Positions 49,032 to 58,068 of a stretch of DNA of 64,000 nucleotides are shown here, one piece after another. Both the position numbers and the translations under genes were made by a program. The DNA comes from an uncultured Gemmiger sp. (lineage in GTDB: Bacteria > Bacillota > Clostridia > Oscillospirales > Ruminococcaceae). Within the stretch, counting starts at the first letter, position 1; every line of letters starts with the position of its first letter. Location of the stretch: NCBI GenBank assembly GCA_944382835.1, contig CALWNP010000007.1, positions 1 to 64,000 of the forward strand. Reading direction: 5' to 3'. Under the pieces are notes generated by a model. It was given only the letters and a program-made list of their open reading frames with translations, had not been told where the DNA came from and did not search any database.

Positions 49032-50180
49032 TTATTGGTGTACAGAAGCCTCCCGCCGGGCGGTGCGGGACACCAGCATGGCAAAGACCCACATGCCCAC
49101 GCAGGGCAGGATGTTGGCCGCCATGCCGGCGTGGAGCCCAGCCCCATCGGCAATGATGCCGATGGCCCAGGGCATCAGGATGGCACCCAGCCCGGCGGCG
49201 GGCAGCATGACCCCCATGCTGGTCACACTGGTCATCTTGCCCACACAGGCCACCGCGGTGGGGTTCATTCCGGCGATGGAGAGGGAGAAGCCCAGCAGCA
49301 GCAACAAAGCCAGAACCTGACTGTCGGCCAGCATCAAGCCGATGTAAAAGACGGTGCACCCCACCCCCATCTTGATCATCGCCCCATAGGGATTGCGGGG
49401 CGGGATGACAAAGGCCAGCATCAGCCGGGCCACCATGGTGGCCCCCCAGAGCAGGCTGACGGTGTAGGGGCTGATCTCGGCGGAGAGCAGTCCGCTTCCT
49501 TTAAAATAGGTCACCAGCCAGCCGGTGACACTGGTCTCGGCGGCATTCTGGCAGAAGAGCAGGGCGGTCAGCAGCCAGAACTTGTGGCTGCGGAAAAAGC
49601 TCCAGTCGGTTTTGCCTCGTCCGTTGCCCCCGGTCGTTCCAAAGGGATTGCAGGCGAAGGTCAGCCAGAGCAGGACGCCGATGCCGGCCAGCACCACCAT
49701 GGGCAGGGCATCCCCGCCCCGACCGGCCAGCATCACCACAAAGGGGCAGAGCAGCGCCCCGAAGGCGTAGCAGCTGTGCATGGTGTTCATCCCCCGGGGA
49801 CGGTCGGGGGCATTGTCCCCCACCAGGATGGTGCAGATGTTCAGCACGCTGCCCTTGGCCAGTCCCACCAGGAAGAAGGCGGCGATGAGCAGCGGCACCC
49901 AACCGCCAACCCCCATCATCCCATACCCGATGCAGTATCCGGCCCCCAGCAGCAGTGCGGTGGGCTTGAGCCCCATCCGCCCGGGCAGTACCCCGGCCAG
50001 AAAGGCAGCCAGCAGGTTGCCCACGCTCATGCAGGAGATCATGGTGCCGGTCAGCCCATAGGCAAAGCCGTAGTGCTCCTGCAAAAGGCTGACCACCACC
50101 CCGCTGCTGATGGCACAGATACCGCTGAGGAAAAAGGCAACATAACCGGCCCTGCGGATCCGGTTGCTCTGGTTTTCCAT
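49032..50180 (-). CDS. MFS transporter (sugar/unknown substrate)
   Basis: A 382-residue membrane protein with 12 predicted helices. It follows the MFS layout with an RMGLKPT loop between helices 2 and 3 and a second-half FVIPPRNPYG loop. The mid-helix GxxY pattern resembles sugar (FucP/NanT-like) MFS members. GGAGG stands before the ATG. It is divergent from the GH31 alpha-glucosidase, so a sugar substrate such as an alpha-glucoside is plausible but unproven. Confidence 0.82.
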   Translation of the reverse strand: MENQSNRIRRAGYVAFFLSGICAISSGVVVSLLQEHYGFAYGLTGTMISCMSVGNLLAAFLAGVLPGRMGLKPTALLLGAGYCIGYGMMGVGGWVPLLIAAFFLVGLAKGSVLNICTILVGDNAPDRPRGMNTMHSCYAFGALLCPFVVMLAGRGGDALPMVVLAGIGVLLWLTFACNPFGTTGGNGRGKTDWSFFRSHKFWLLTALLFCQNAAETSVTGWLVTYFKGSGLLSAEISPYTVSLLWGATMVARLMLAFVIPPRNPYGAMIKMGVGCTVFYIGLMLADSQVLALLLLLGFSLSIAGMNPTAVACVGKMTSVTSMGVMLPAAGLGAILMPWAIGIIADGAGLHAGMAANILPCVGMWVFAMLVSRTARREASVHQ

Positions 50181-50216
50181 GCTCCTCCATCCTTCCCTGT
50201 TTTACAGTCTGATTTC

Positions 50217-50245
50217 ACTTTACCAGTCTTTTGCGGCTGCCACAA
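50217..50245 (-). promoter_or_regulatory. Promoter of the MFS gene
   Basis: Leftward TTGTGG (50245-50240), 17 bases, extended TGGTAAAGT (hexamer 50222-50217). Confidence 0.6.
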
Positions 50246-50284
50246 CCATTTTTTTCGTTTTTTTCTCCCCATCCGGCACAGCTG

Positions 50285-50293
50285 TGCTATACT
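50285..50293 (+). promoter_or_regulatory. Extended -10 promoter of the GH31 gene
   Basis: TGCTATACT (50285-50293), 41 bases upstream of the start; the -35 region is T-rich without a clear hexamer. Confidence 0.55.
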
Positions 50294-50334
50294 GAAGGTA
50301 GAATCTGAATCTTTCCAGGAAGGAGTATTGCGAT

Positions 50335-52344
50335 ATGATTCAACGCTTCTGCTTCGGCACCATGGTTCCCACCGACACGGTGGTACAGTCCATCACCCCT
50401 GCCGAAGGCCCGGTGCCGCTGCTGACCCCCGACGGCGACGGATGGCTTTACCGGATGGCCCCCACCGACGTAGTCTACGGCCTGGGGGAGACTCTACGGG
50501 GCATCAACAAGCGCGGCTGGCACTACACCAGTTTCTGCTCCGACGATCCCAACCACACCGAGGACAAGGTCTCCCTCTACGGCGCCCACAACTTTTTCGT
50601 GGTGGACGGCGGGCAGGGGCACCGGTTCGGCGTCTTTGTGGACTTCGGCGGCCGGGTGGACTACGACATCGGCTACACCCGCACCGACACCCTGCGCTTT
50701 GCGGTGGCAGAGCCCAACTATGATCTCTACCTGATCACCGGCGAGACAGTGCCGGAGATCTGCACCCAATTCCGCCGTCTGGTGGGCCGCAGCTACATCC
50801 CGCCCCGCTGGGCCTTCGGCCTGGGTCAGAGCCGCTGGGGCTACAAGAACGCCGAGGACATCCGCGCCGTGGTGCGGGGCTACCGGGAGAATCACCTGCC
50901 CCTGGATGCGGTTTATCTGGACATCGACTACATGCAGGACTATGCCGACTTCACCGTCAACCCCCAGCGGTTTCCCGACCTGGCCGCTCTGGCCAAAGAA
51001 CTGAAAGCCCAGGGCATCCGGCTGGTGCCCATCATTGATGCCGGCATCAAGAAGGACGAAGCCAACCCGGTCTGCCGGGAAGGGTTGGAGAAGGGCTACT
51101 ATTGCACCAAGGAGGACGGCACCCCCTTTGTGGGGGCGGTCTGGCCCGGGGAGGCCTATTTTGCCGATTTCCTCCGCCCTGAGGTGCGCCGCTGGTTTGG
51201 CCGTCAGTACAAGGTTCTGCTGGACGCCGGGGTGGAAGGGTTCTGGAATGACATGAACGAGCCCGCCATCTTCTACACCCCCGAGCACCTGGCCCAGGTC
51301 ATCGACGCCATCGGCAGCTTCAAGGGGCGCAAGATGGATCTGGAGGATTACTTCTCCTTCAAGAATCTCAGCGGCAGCCTGAGCAACAGCATGCAGGATT
51401 ATGCCTCCTTCTACCACGAGGTAAAGGGCCAGAAGGTTCGCCACGACCGCATCCACAACCTCTACGGCTACAACATGACCCGGGCGGCCTCGGAGGCCTT
51501 TGCCGAGCTGCGGCCCAACCACCGCACCCTGATCTTCAGCCGGGCCAGCTGCATCGGGGCCCACCGCTATGGCGGCATCTGGCTGGGAGACAACAACGCC
51601 TGGTGGTCCCACCTGCTGCAAAACCTGCGGCAGATGCCCGGGGTGCAGATGAGCGGGTTCCTCTTCAGTGGCGCCGACCTGAGCGGGTTCGGTTGCGACA
51701 CCACCCCCGATCTGGTGCTGCGCTGGCTGGAATTTGGCATCTTTACCCCGCTGATGCGCAACCATTCGGCGCTGGGCACCCGGAACCAGGAATACTACCG
51801 CTTCCCCGAGCATCTGGATGCCATCCGCAGGATGCTGCGGCTGCGGTATGCCCTGCTGCCCTACCTGTACAGCGAGTTCGTCAAGGCAGCGCTGTCCGAC
51901 GGGATGTACTTCCGTCCCCTGGCCTTTGACTATCCCGAGGACCCCCAGGCCAGCCAGGTGGAGGACCAGCTGCTGCTGGGCGAAGGGCTGATGGTGGCCC
52001 CGGTGACAACCCAGAACGCCACCGGCCGGTATGTCTATCTGCCCGAGGGGATGAAGATGCTGCGGCTGCGCAGTGTGGAGGATTACGACAGCTGCCTGCT
52101 GCCCGCCGGCCACCATTATCTGCCCTGCGGCCTGAATGAGGTGCTGCTCTTTATCCGGCCCGGCCACATCCTTCCGGTGGCCTCCCCCGCCGACTGCACC
52201 GACCAGCTGGACACCGAGCATCTGACCCTGTGGCACTACCTGCCCGACGGCCCGGCCAGTTACCGGATGTACACCGATGACGGCCTAACCACCGATTACG
52301 ACCGGCCCGAGCACTGGCGGATTTTGCAGTGTGACGGCGAATAA
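50335..52344 (+). CDS. Family 31 glycoside hydrolase (alpha-glucosidase)
   Basis: A 669-residue cytosolic GH31 enzyme. An N-terminal beta domain (1-150) precedes the barrel (about 155-520). The nucleophile is Asp306 in GFWNDMNEP, and the acid/base Asp is in GGIWLGDNNAWW. SRASCIGAHRYGG and the late LMRNHSALGTRNQE segment are typical of alpha-glucosidases. A C-terminal beta domain closes it. AGGAGTATTGCGAT stands before the ATG. It is divergent from an MFS transporter and forms a likely uptake-and-hydrolysis pair with it. Confidence 0.93.
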   Translation: MIQRFCFGTMVPTDTVVQSITPAEGPVPLLTPDGDGWLYRMAPTDVVYGLGETLRGINKRGWHYTSFCSDDPNHTEDKVSLYGAHNFFVVDGGQGHRFGVFVDFGGRVDYDIGYTRTDTLRFAVAEPNYDLYLITGETVPEICTQFRRLVGRSYIPPRWAFGLGQSRWGYKNAEDIRAVVRGYRENHLPLDAVYLDIDYMQDYADFTVNPQRFPDLAALAKELKAQGIRLVPIIDAGIKKDEANPVCREGLEKGYYCTKEDGTPFVGAVWPGEAYFADFLRPEVRRWFGRQYKVLLDAGVEGFWNDMNEPAIFYTPEHLAQVIDAIGSFKGRKMDLEDYFSFKNLSGSLSNSMQDYASFYHEVKGQKVRHDRIHNLYGYNMTRAASEAFAELRPNHRTLIFSRASCIGAHRYGGIWLGDNNAWWSHLLQNLRQMPGVQMSGFLFSGADLSGFGCDTTPDLVLRWLEFGIFTPLMRNHSALGTRNQEYYRFPEHLDAIRRMLRLRYALLPYLYSEFVKAALSDGMYFRPLAFDYPEDPQASQVEDQLLLGEGLMVAPVTTQNATGRYVYLPEGMKMLRLRSVEDYDSCLLPAGHHYLPCGLNEVLLFIRPGHILPVASPADCTDQLDTEHLTLWHYLPDGPASYRMYTDDGLTTDYDRPEHWRILQCDGE

Positions 52345-52353
52345 AGACAAGCA

Positions 52354-52398
52354 ACAAAAAGCGCCGCCCGGCGCTCTCGCAAGAGGGTGCCGGGCGGC
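52354..52398 (-). terminator. Terminator of the Ech hydrogenase operon
   Basis: GCCGCCCGGC (52363-52372) pairs with GCCGGGCGGC (52389-52398), with an inner CTCT/AGAG stem. On the leftward strand it is followed by GCTTTTTGTTG. Confidence 0.8.
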
Positions 52399-52404
52399 AT
52401 TGTG

Positions 52405-52842
52405 TTACTGGGGATCCGACTTGGGCGTCTGTGCCGGTTGGGCAGCGGGCTGTGCCGCAGGTGCTGCCGGCTTGGTGGCCGGGGCCGCGGGCTTCACCGG
52501 GCGGGTAAAGGTCTCGCTGTGTTTCTGGCAATCCGGTTCGGTGTAGCCGGGCCGGATGTGCAGGCACTTTTTGGGGCAGACGTTGGTGCAGTTGCCGCAC
52601 TGCACACAGTCAAACCGCTGGATGGTCCAGGTGCCGGCCGCGCGGTCCACCGTGATGGCACCGGGCGGGCAGTTCCGGGCACAGAGCCCGCAGCTGATGC
52701 AGGACTCGATGTCAATTTCCACATGTCCCCGCATCCGCTCGGGATACTTGGCCGGGGCAAAGGGATAGGATGTGGTCACCGGCTTGGAAAACAGGTTTTT
52801 GAGCGCGGTGTGGGCAAAGGGCAAAAATTTCCATTCCTCCAT
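52405..52842 (-). CDS. echF: Ech hydrogenase ferredoxin subunit EchF-like (2x[4Fe-4S])
   Basis: A 145-residue ferredoxin-like subunit that passes electrons from reduced ferredoxin into the hydrogenase. It has two clear cluster motifs, CISCGLCARNCP and CVQCGNCTNVCP. The last 35 residues are a Pro/Ala-rich tail with KPAAP-type repeats, longer than in typical EchF. It is the last gene of the ech operon and follows the large subunit by five bases. The start at 52842 has GAGAGGTG upstream. Confidence 0.9.
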   Translation of the reverse strand: MEEWKFLPFAHTALKNLFSKPVTTSYPFAPAKYPERMRGHVEIDIESCISCGLCARNCPPGAITVDRAAGTWTIQRFDCVQCGNCTNVCPKKCLHIRPGYTEPDCQKHSETFTRPVKPAAPATKPAAPAAQPAAQPAQTPKSDPQ

Positions 52843-52847
52843 GCTAA

Positions 52848-53927
52848 TCACCTCTCGGTACAACTGATGCAGGGGTCGATGGTCAGCACCAGCAGCGGCA
52901 CATCGGCCAGCTGGCAGCCCTTGAGCATCTGCACCATCGGCGGGATGTTGCTGGTGGTGGGGGTGCGCAGGCGGAACCGGTCAATAAACCGTCCGCCGCT
53001 GGCCTTGACATAGTAGATGGCCTCGCCGCGGGGCTGTTCGATCCGCATAAAATGTTCCCCGTTGGGGTTGCCCTTGACGGGTTCCTGGATGGGTCCGTTG
53101 GGAATCTTGGAGATGGCCTGCCGGATCAGAGACAGGGACTGGAAGATCTCCTTGATGCGGACCTCGCACCGGGCGTAGGAGTCTCCTTCCTCCGAGGTGA
53201 TGGGCTCAAACTCCAGATCGTTGTAGGCCGCGTAGCCCAGCTTGCGGGCGTCGTAAGCCACGCCGCTAGCCCGGAGCATGGGGCCCACCGCGCCGGCCAG
53301 AATGGCATCCTCCTTTTTCAGGATGCCCAGGCCGTGCAGGCGGCTGCGTACCGTGGACTCCCATAGGAAGGTATCGGCGATGGGACGCAGGTCCTGCTCG
53401 ATCTCCTGGGTCACCTCGGACAGCCGCATCAGCATGCCGTTATCCATATCCTTGAGCACGCCGCCGATGCAGTTGACCGAGAAGATGATCCGGCCGCCGG
53501 TGGTGGCGTCGAACATATCCAGGATCTTCTCCCGCAGCCGCCAGGACTCCATGAACAGGCTTTCAAAGCCCATGGCGTCGGCCAGCAGGCCCAGCCAGAG
53601 CAGGTGGCTGTGTACCCGGCTCATCTCCATCCAGATGGTGCGCAGGTAGGCCGCCCGGGGCGGAACCTGAACATTCATGATCTGTTCCAGGCACTGGCAG
53701 TAACCCAGGCCATGGCCAAAGCTGCAGATGCCGCAGACACGCTCGACAATATAGACGTATTCTTTGAAATCCTTGGTCTCGACCAGTTTTTCCAGACCGC
53801 GGTGGACAAAGCCGATGCTGGGCACCGCGTCAACCACCACTTCGTCTTCCAGAACCAGATCCAGATGGACCGGCTCCGGCAGCACCGGATGCTGGGGACC
53901 AAAGGGTACAATGCTTCGTTTTGCCAT
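52848..53927 (-). CDS. echE: Ech [NiFe]-hydrogenase large subunit EchE-like
   Basis: A 359-residue catalytic subunit. Both nickel-binding pairs are present: Cys65 and Cys68 in RVCGICSFGH, and Cys353 and Cys356 in DPCISCTER. This separates it from the related complex I subunit NuoD, which has lost them. The chain ends right at the Arg of the DPCxxCxxR motif, the usual end after protease cleavage, so no C-terminal extension is encoded. It should make H2 from protons with ferredoxin electrons at the cytoplasmic membrane face. It sits between echD and echF. Confidence 0.95.
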   Translation of the reverse strand: MAKRSIVPFGPQHPVLPEPVHLDLVLEDEVVVDAVPSIGFVHRGLEKLVETKDFKEYVYIVERVCGICSFGHGLGYCQCLEQIMNVQVPPRAAYLRTIWMEMSRVHSHLLWLGLLADAMGFESLFMESWRLREKILDMFDATTGGRIIFSVNCIGGVLKDMDNGMLMRLSEVTQEIEQDLRPIADTFLWESTVRSRLHGLGILKKEDAILAGAVGPMLRASGVAYDARKLGYAAYNDLEFEPITSEEGDSYARCEVRIKEIFQSLSLIRQAISKIPNGPIQEPVKGNPNGEHFMRIEQPRGEAIYYVKASGGRFIDRFRLRTPTTSNIPPMVQMLKGCQLADVPLLVLTIDPCISCTER

Positions 53928-53933
53928 CTGATC

Positions 53934-54281
53934 TCACCCCTTCTCCTTAAACGGCGTTTCCCGTGCAATGCGGTAGAGCTTGCCGTGGTAATCGCCCTCG
54001 ATGTTTTCCACCTGGACGCCAAACAGCTCCGCCATCTCGTTTTCCTGCAGGAAAGCGCAGGGGTACATCTGGGTGATGCTGGGCACCTTTTCCTCGTCGG
54101 TGAGGGTCACCCGCAAAGTGCGCAGCTGGTAATCCTTGGCGAAGGAGTAGCTCAGCTCATAGCCGCCCTCGACGCGCACCGCGCACAGCTGGGCCAGCCG
54201 CCATTTTTCCATCTTGAACTGAATCACCTGGGGAAGGAACGCTTCCTTGCAGATCGGTTCAATCGTGTTGTTTTGTTCCAT
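53934..54281 (-). CDS. echD: Ech hydrogenase subunit EchD-like (NuoC/30 kDa-type)
   Basis: A 115-residue subunit related to the 30-kDa NuoC part of complex I. It has the pattern LTDEEKVPSITQMYPCAFLQENEMAELFGV in outline, the family's signature around the Pro-x-hydrophobic-E-R/N-E-hydrophobic-F-G region. It helps assemble the small and large hydrogenase subunits. The start at 54281 has GAGGGAGG upstream; an in-frame extension would overlap echC. It lies 13 bases after echC. Confidence 0.88.
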   Translation of the reverse strand: MEQNNTIEPICKEAFLPQVIQFKMEKWRLAQLCAVRVEGGYELSYSFAKDYQLRTLRVTLTDEEKVPSITQMYPCAFLQENEMAELFGVQVENIEGDYHGKLYRIARETPFKEKG

Positions 54282-54294
54282 CTTCTTTCCTCCC

Positions 54295-54744
54295 TCAGGA
54301 CTTGTCGCTCTTCTGGCTGCGGGCAAAGGCATCCCGCTTCTGCTGCAGGATTTCCAGTGCCTTGACCACGCCATCAATGATGGACTGGGGGCGGGCCGCA
54401 CAGCCCGGCACATAGACATCCACCGGGATGACGGTATCCACGCCGCCCTTGATGTTGTAACAGTCCTTGAACACGCCGCCGGTGCAGGCGCAGATGCCCA
54501 CCGCGACCACCACTTTGGGGTCGGGCATCTGGCTGTAAATCTGCTTGACCACCGACTCGCACTGGGCGTTGACACCGCCGGTGATCAGCAGGATATCCGC
54601 CTGAAAGGGGTCGCCGGTGTTGATGATGCCAAAGCGCTCAATGTCAAATCGGGGGGTGGTGCAGTCCAGCACCTCGATGTCACAGCCGTTGCAGCTGCTC
54701 GCGTCATAGTGGAGCAGCCACGGTGATTTTGCCAGTTTTGCCAT
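54295..54744 (-). CDS. echC: Ech hydrogenase small subunit EchC-like (NuoB-type)
   Basis: A 149-residue subunit carrying the proximal [4Fe-4S] cluster. The four ligands are visible: Cys18 and Cys21 (SSCNGCDIE), Cys85 (GICACTGG) and Cys115 (PGCAARP). The homologous complex I subunit is NuoB. It should transfer electrons from EchF to the NiFe site of EchE. AGGAGG stands before the ATG. Confidence 0.95.
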   Translation of the reverse strand: MAKLAKSPWLLHYDASSCNGCDIEVLDCTTPRFDIERFGIINTGDPFQADILLITGGVNAQCESVVKQIYSQMPDPKVVVAVGICACTGGVFKDCYNIKGGVDTVIPVDVYVPGCAARPQSIIDGVVKALEILQQKRDAFARSQKSDKS

Positions 54745-54756
54745 CTTGTTTCCTCC

Positions 54757-55620
54757 TCAACGAATGAGCATCAGGATCAGGGCGTTCAGACCACCGGTCA
54801 GCAGGGTGACGCCCCAGCAGCTGCCCAGCATCTGTTCCCACTTGACACGGGCGCTGACGTTGTCCCAAAGAATTTCCAAAAAGAAGATCACAAGGCATGC
54901 CACAATGGCGATGATCCAGCTCCACCAGTGGGCATCCAGAAAGAAGAGCGCCACAATGCCCAGCATCAGGATCATCTCGTAGTATTCCGCCACGGTCATG
55001 ATCCCCAGGGTGGGGCCTGACATCTCGGTGGTGATGCCTTTGACCATCTCCTGATGGGCGTGATGGCTGGTGGACAGATCAAAAGGCGATTTGCGCAGCT
55101 TGATGGCGGTGATGAAGAAGAATCCCACCAAGAAGCCCGGCATGGCCAGAACGGCACTGTGAGGCATCTGGATGATATCCCCCACATGGAAGGACCCGGT
55201 GGCCAGATAGAAGCCCACAGCCATCAGCAGGGTCAGGGGCTCATAGGCCATCATCTGGATCATCTCACGGCCGGCGCCCAGGGTTGCAAAGGGCGAAGAG
55301 TCACTGGATGCCGCCATGACCAGGAACATATCGGCGGTGGAGAGAATGAACAGGCACATCAGGATATCCGCGCCCGCAAAGAGCATGGCACCCGCCACAG
55401 CCAGGAAGAAGAGATAGCTCAGGTTGAGCAGCATCTGGACGCTGTTGACCGCGACCATCTGTTTGGAGAACAGCTTGGCCAGATCGTAAAAGGGCTGGAG
55501 CAGCGGCGGCCCCTGCCGCCCCTGCATCCGGGCGCTGATGATGCGGTCAATGCCGTCCAGCAGAGCGCCCACCAGCGGTGCCAGCACCAGAAAAAGCAAA
55601 ACCGAAAGAACCCGCATCAT
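54757..55620 (-). CDS. echB: Ech hydrogenase membrane subunit EchB-like (NuoH-type)
   Basis: A 287-residue membrane protein with eight helices, related to NuoH of complex I. IDRIISARMQGRQGPP near 27-42 and the cytoplasmic KSPFDLSTSHHAHQEMVKG segment (in outline) are the conserved family loops. It anchors the catalytic module and takes part in ion pumping. The first of two tandem ATGs, at 55620, has GGAGG at a good distance. It overlaps echA by ATGA. Confidence 0.93.
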   Translation of the reverse strand: MMRVLSVLLFLVLAPLVGALLDGIDRIISARMQGRQGPPLLQPFYDLAKLFSKQMVAVNSVQMLLNLSYLFFLAVAGAMLFAGADILMCLFILSTADMFLVMAASSDSSPFATLGAGREMIQMMAYEPLTLLMAVGFYLATGSFHVGDIIQMPHSAVLAMPGFLVGFFFITAIKLRKSPFDLSTSHHAHQEMVKGITTEMSGPTLGIMTVAEYYEMILMLGIVALFFLDAHWWSWIIAIVACLVIFFLEILWDNVSARVKWEQMLGSCWGVTLLTGGLNALILMLIR

Positions 55621-57509
55621 ACCGCACCTCCAATGATCAGACAAAGCATGACGATGAGTACGCCGCTGGCTGCCGCCACCGAGGGCCGCATCAGCCGGCG
55701 CATACCAAAGTCAAACCGCAGATACCAGTTGCTCAGGTAGAGATGCTCGGGCTCGCCGTAGCTGTTGGTGAAGTAGGTGTTGTCCCCTTCGTTGATGCCG
55801 CCCATATAAATCGGCACATAATGGCGATGGGTGGAACGGGTCAGCAGGAACATCAGCGAGGGCACAAACAGCACCGACATCAGCATGACCGCCATGGTGG
55901 TCAGCACGCTCATCGAGAGCACCATATGGCTGGTGCCGAAGATTTCCATGATGATGGGGTCCACCACCGTGGTGGCCAGGAAGGGGAAGAACAGGCAGAG
56001 CAGCAGCATGCAGGCTGCATGAATATACATCGAGAGATACTGGTCCTGACGGGTCACATCCTGGACCTTCACCTTGGTATGGTGGAGAGAAACCAACTTG
56101 CAGAGCCACTTGGTCCAGTAGAGCATGGTGGTCGCGCTGCCGTAGGCCAGGAAGAGCACCAGCAGAATGTTGCCGGCATCCACAAAGGCCCGCAGGGCCA
56201 CCCACTTGGAGATCAGCATGCCAAAGGGCGCCAGATACATGCCGGCAATGCCGATGCCCATGATGTAGGTCAGACGGGGCAGACGCAGCAGCAGGCCGTG
56301 CATATCCTCGATGTCACGGGAGCCCAGCGAGTTCTCGATGGAGCCCACCGCCTGGAACAGCATGGATTTGCTGACCGAATGGAAGATGGTCAGCAGGATG
56401 GCGGCCCAGATGGTCTCCTCGGCGCCGATGCCGGCACAGGCCACGATCAGGCCCAGGTTGGACACAGTGGAGAAGGCCAGCACCTTTTTGCCGTCGTTCT
56501 GGGCAATGGCCATCATGCTGGCCGCGATGAAGGTAAACCCGCCGATCAGCGAGACCATCATGCCGGTCATGTTGCCCGCCATCGCCGGGGACAGCCGGAT
56601 CAGCAGATAGACGCCGGCCTTGACCATGGTGGCGCTGTGCAGCAGCGCACTGGACGGGGTGGGTGCCACCATGGCGCCCAGCAGCCAGGAGGAGAAGGGC
56701 AGCTGTGCCGACTTGGTCAGGCCGGCCAGCGCCAGCAGCGCCACCGGAATCACCGCTTTTTCAACAACCACATCGTCCAGCTGAACCGAGCCGATGGTGG
56801 CAGCCGCCACCGCAATGGCAACCGCAAAGCCCAGGCCGCCCAGCAGGTTCATCCACAGAGCGCGGAAGCTGTTGTTGACGGCCTCCTCGGTGCGGGTATA
56901 GCCGATAAGCAGGAAGGAGATCACGCTGGTGATTTCCCAGAAGAAGTACATCCAAACCAGGTTTTCCGAGGCAACCAGCCCCATCATGGCTCCCAAAAAG
57001 AGGAAGAGCATCGAGAAGAAGAACCCGGTGCGGTCGGTGTATTCGGTGTGGTGATGATGGTATGCTTTCATATAGCCGACCGCATAAATGCAGATCAGGC
57101 CGCCCACAAAGCCCACAATGAGGAACATGAGCATGGTCATGCTGTCAATACTGATGTGGGGCGCCGCAGCCACCGGATGGGTGAACTCCGACCAGATCAG
57201 CACGGCGGTCTGTGCCACCGACAAGAGGATCACCGGGTACTTTTTGTGCCGGATGCTCTGCCAGATGATCAGACACATCAGGAAGAGTTCTCCGGCCAGC
57301 ATCAGGTGGTCGATGACCTCGGTTTCGGCATACAGCTCAACGGCTGTCGCCCCGTTCCGAAGCCACAGAACCAGCATCGTGGCGGTCAATGCCATGACGC
57401 CGCAGGCCCCCACATACGCGAGGATGCCCCGCGTCTTGGGGTTGTGAAAAAATGGGACCAGCACGGCGATCAAAACCGGCCAGCCCACCAGCATTGGCAA
57501 AACTCCCAT
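55617..57509 (-). CDS. echA: Ech hydrogenase ion-pump subunit EchA-like (NuoL/Mrp antiporter type)
   Basis: A 630-residue membrane protein with about 16 helices, of the NuoL/MrpA antiporter family. Conserved charged residues in the membrane include Lys in LTKSAQLPFSSWLLGAM and Glu in FFWEITSVISF; HSATMVKAGVYLL is the adjacent family motif. It should couple electron flow to export of protons or sodium. The ATG at 57509 has GGGAGTGG upstream. It is first in the operon, whose gene order (ABCDEF) equals that of the Methanosarcina Ech hydrogenase. Confidence 0.93.
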   Translation of the reverse strand: MGVLPMLVGWPVLIAVLVPFFHNPKTRGILAYVGACGVMALTATMLVLWLRNGATAVELYAETEVIDHLMLAGELFLMCLIIWQSIRHKKYPVILLSVAQTAVLIWSEFTHPVAAAPHISIDSMTMLMFLIVGFVGGLICIYAVGYMKAYHHHHTEYTDRTGFFFSMLFLFLGAMMGLVASENLVWMYFFWEITSVISFLLIGYTRTEEAVNNSFRALWMNLLGGLGFAVAIAVAAATIGSVQLDDVVVEKAVIPVALLALAGLTKSAQLPFSSWLLGAMVAPTPSSALLHSATMVKAGVYLLIRLSPAMAGNMTGMMVSLIGGFTFIAASMMAIAQNDGKKVLAFSTVSNLGLIVACAGIGAEETIWAAILLTIFHSVSKSMLFQAVGSIENSLGSRDIEDMHGLLLRLPRLTYIMGIGIAGMYLAPFGMLISKWVALRAFVDAGNILLVLFLAYGSATTMLYWTKWLCKLVSLHHTKVKVQDVTRQDQYLSMYIHAACMLLLCLFFPFLATTVVDPIIMEIFGTSHMVLSMSVLTTMAVMLMSVLFVPSLMFLLTRSTHRHYVPIYMGGINEGDNTYFTNSYGEPEHLYLSNWYLRFDFGMRRLMRPSVAAASGVLIVMLCLIIGGAV

Positions 57510-57562
57510 AAAAACCACTCCCACTTGAAAAAAACCAGTCAATACCACAACAAACGTAAATA

Positions 57563-57591
57563 ATTATAGTCCTGTTTTTCGTGCTTGACAA
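57563..57591 (-). promoter_or_regulatory. Promoter of the ech operon
   Basis: Leftward TTGTCA (57591-57586), a 17-base spacer and perfect TATAAT (57568-57563), about 55 bases before echA. Confidence 0.8.
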
Positions 57592-57667
57592 GCGTCATTC
57601 TTGTTATTTTTGTGTTTTCTTTCATTTTTTTGCCCAAAAGATGCATCTGGCATTTTGCTGCATTTGG

Positions 57668-57676
57668 TGTTACAAT
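57668..57676 (+). promoter_or_regulatory. Extended -10 promoter of the hyp operon
   Basis: TGTTACAAT (57668-57676) lies 48 bases before the hypA start; the -35 region is weak. It is divergent from the ech promoter across about 80 bases. Confidence 0.55.
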
Positions 57677-57723
57677 GGGAGAAAATGGCGTCAATTGCAG
57701 CCAGGAAAGGCAGGAAAATCCTT

Positions 57724-58065
57724 GTGCACGAGCTCTCCATCACTGAAAATATATTAAAGATTTCACTGGATGCAGCAGCGGCTCAGGGAGCCACCCGCAT
57801 CCGCACCATCCGGCTGCAGATGGGGCCTTTCAGCGGCGTTGTGCCGGAGTGTGTCCAGATGTATCTGGACGTGCTGGCCAAGGGCACCCCTGCCGAGGGG
57901 GCCCGGATTGAGGTACACACCGTTCCGCTGCGGGTTTTGTGCCGCGACTGCGGCAAGGAGGGTGAGGTCACCCGCACCCACATTGCCTGCCCTTACTGCG
58001 GCAGCATCCGGCTCAAACGCCTTTCGGGCCGGGAATTTCTTGTGGAAAGTTTGGAGGTTGATTGA
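57724..58065 (+). CDS. hypA: Hydrogenase nickel incorporation protein HypA
   Basis: A 113-residue nickel chaperone. The N-terminus VHELSIT with His2 (nickel ligand) shows that the GTG at 57724 is the real start, since free His2 is essential in the family. The zinc site has Cys73, Cys76, Cys89 and Cys92 (CRDC and CPYC). It hands nickel to the hydrogenase together with HypB. First in the hyp operon, followed after 3 bases by hypB. Confidence 0.95.
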   Translation: MHELSITENILKISLDAAAAQGATRIRTIRLQMGPFSGVVPECVQMYLDVLAKGTPAEGARIEVHTVPLRVLCRDCGKEGEVTRTHIACPYCGSIRLKRLSGREFLVESLEVD

Positions 58066-58068
58066 GAG

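Noticed and set aside
52848..57509. Interpretation as a partial respiratory complex I
   Set aside because: The large subunit keeps both CxxC nickel sites, the gene order is that of Ech, and a full hyp set is adjacent.
55578..57563. A 661-codon plus-strand frame opposite echA
   Set aside because: It is His/Gln/Gly-rich with no known domain and is the complement of the membrane helices of EchA.
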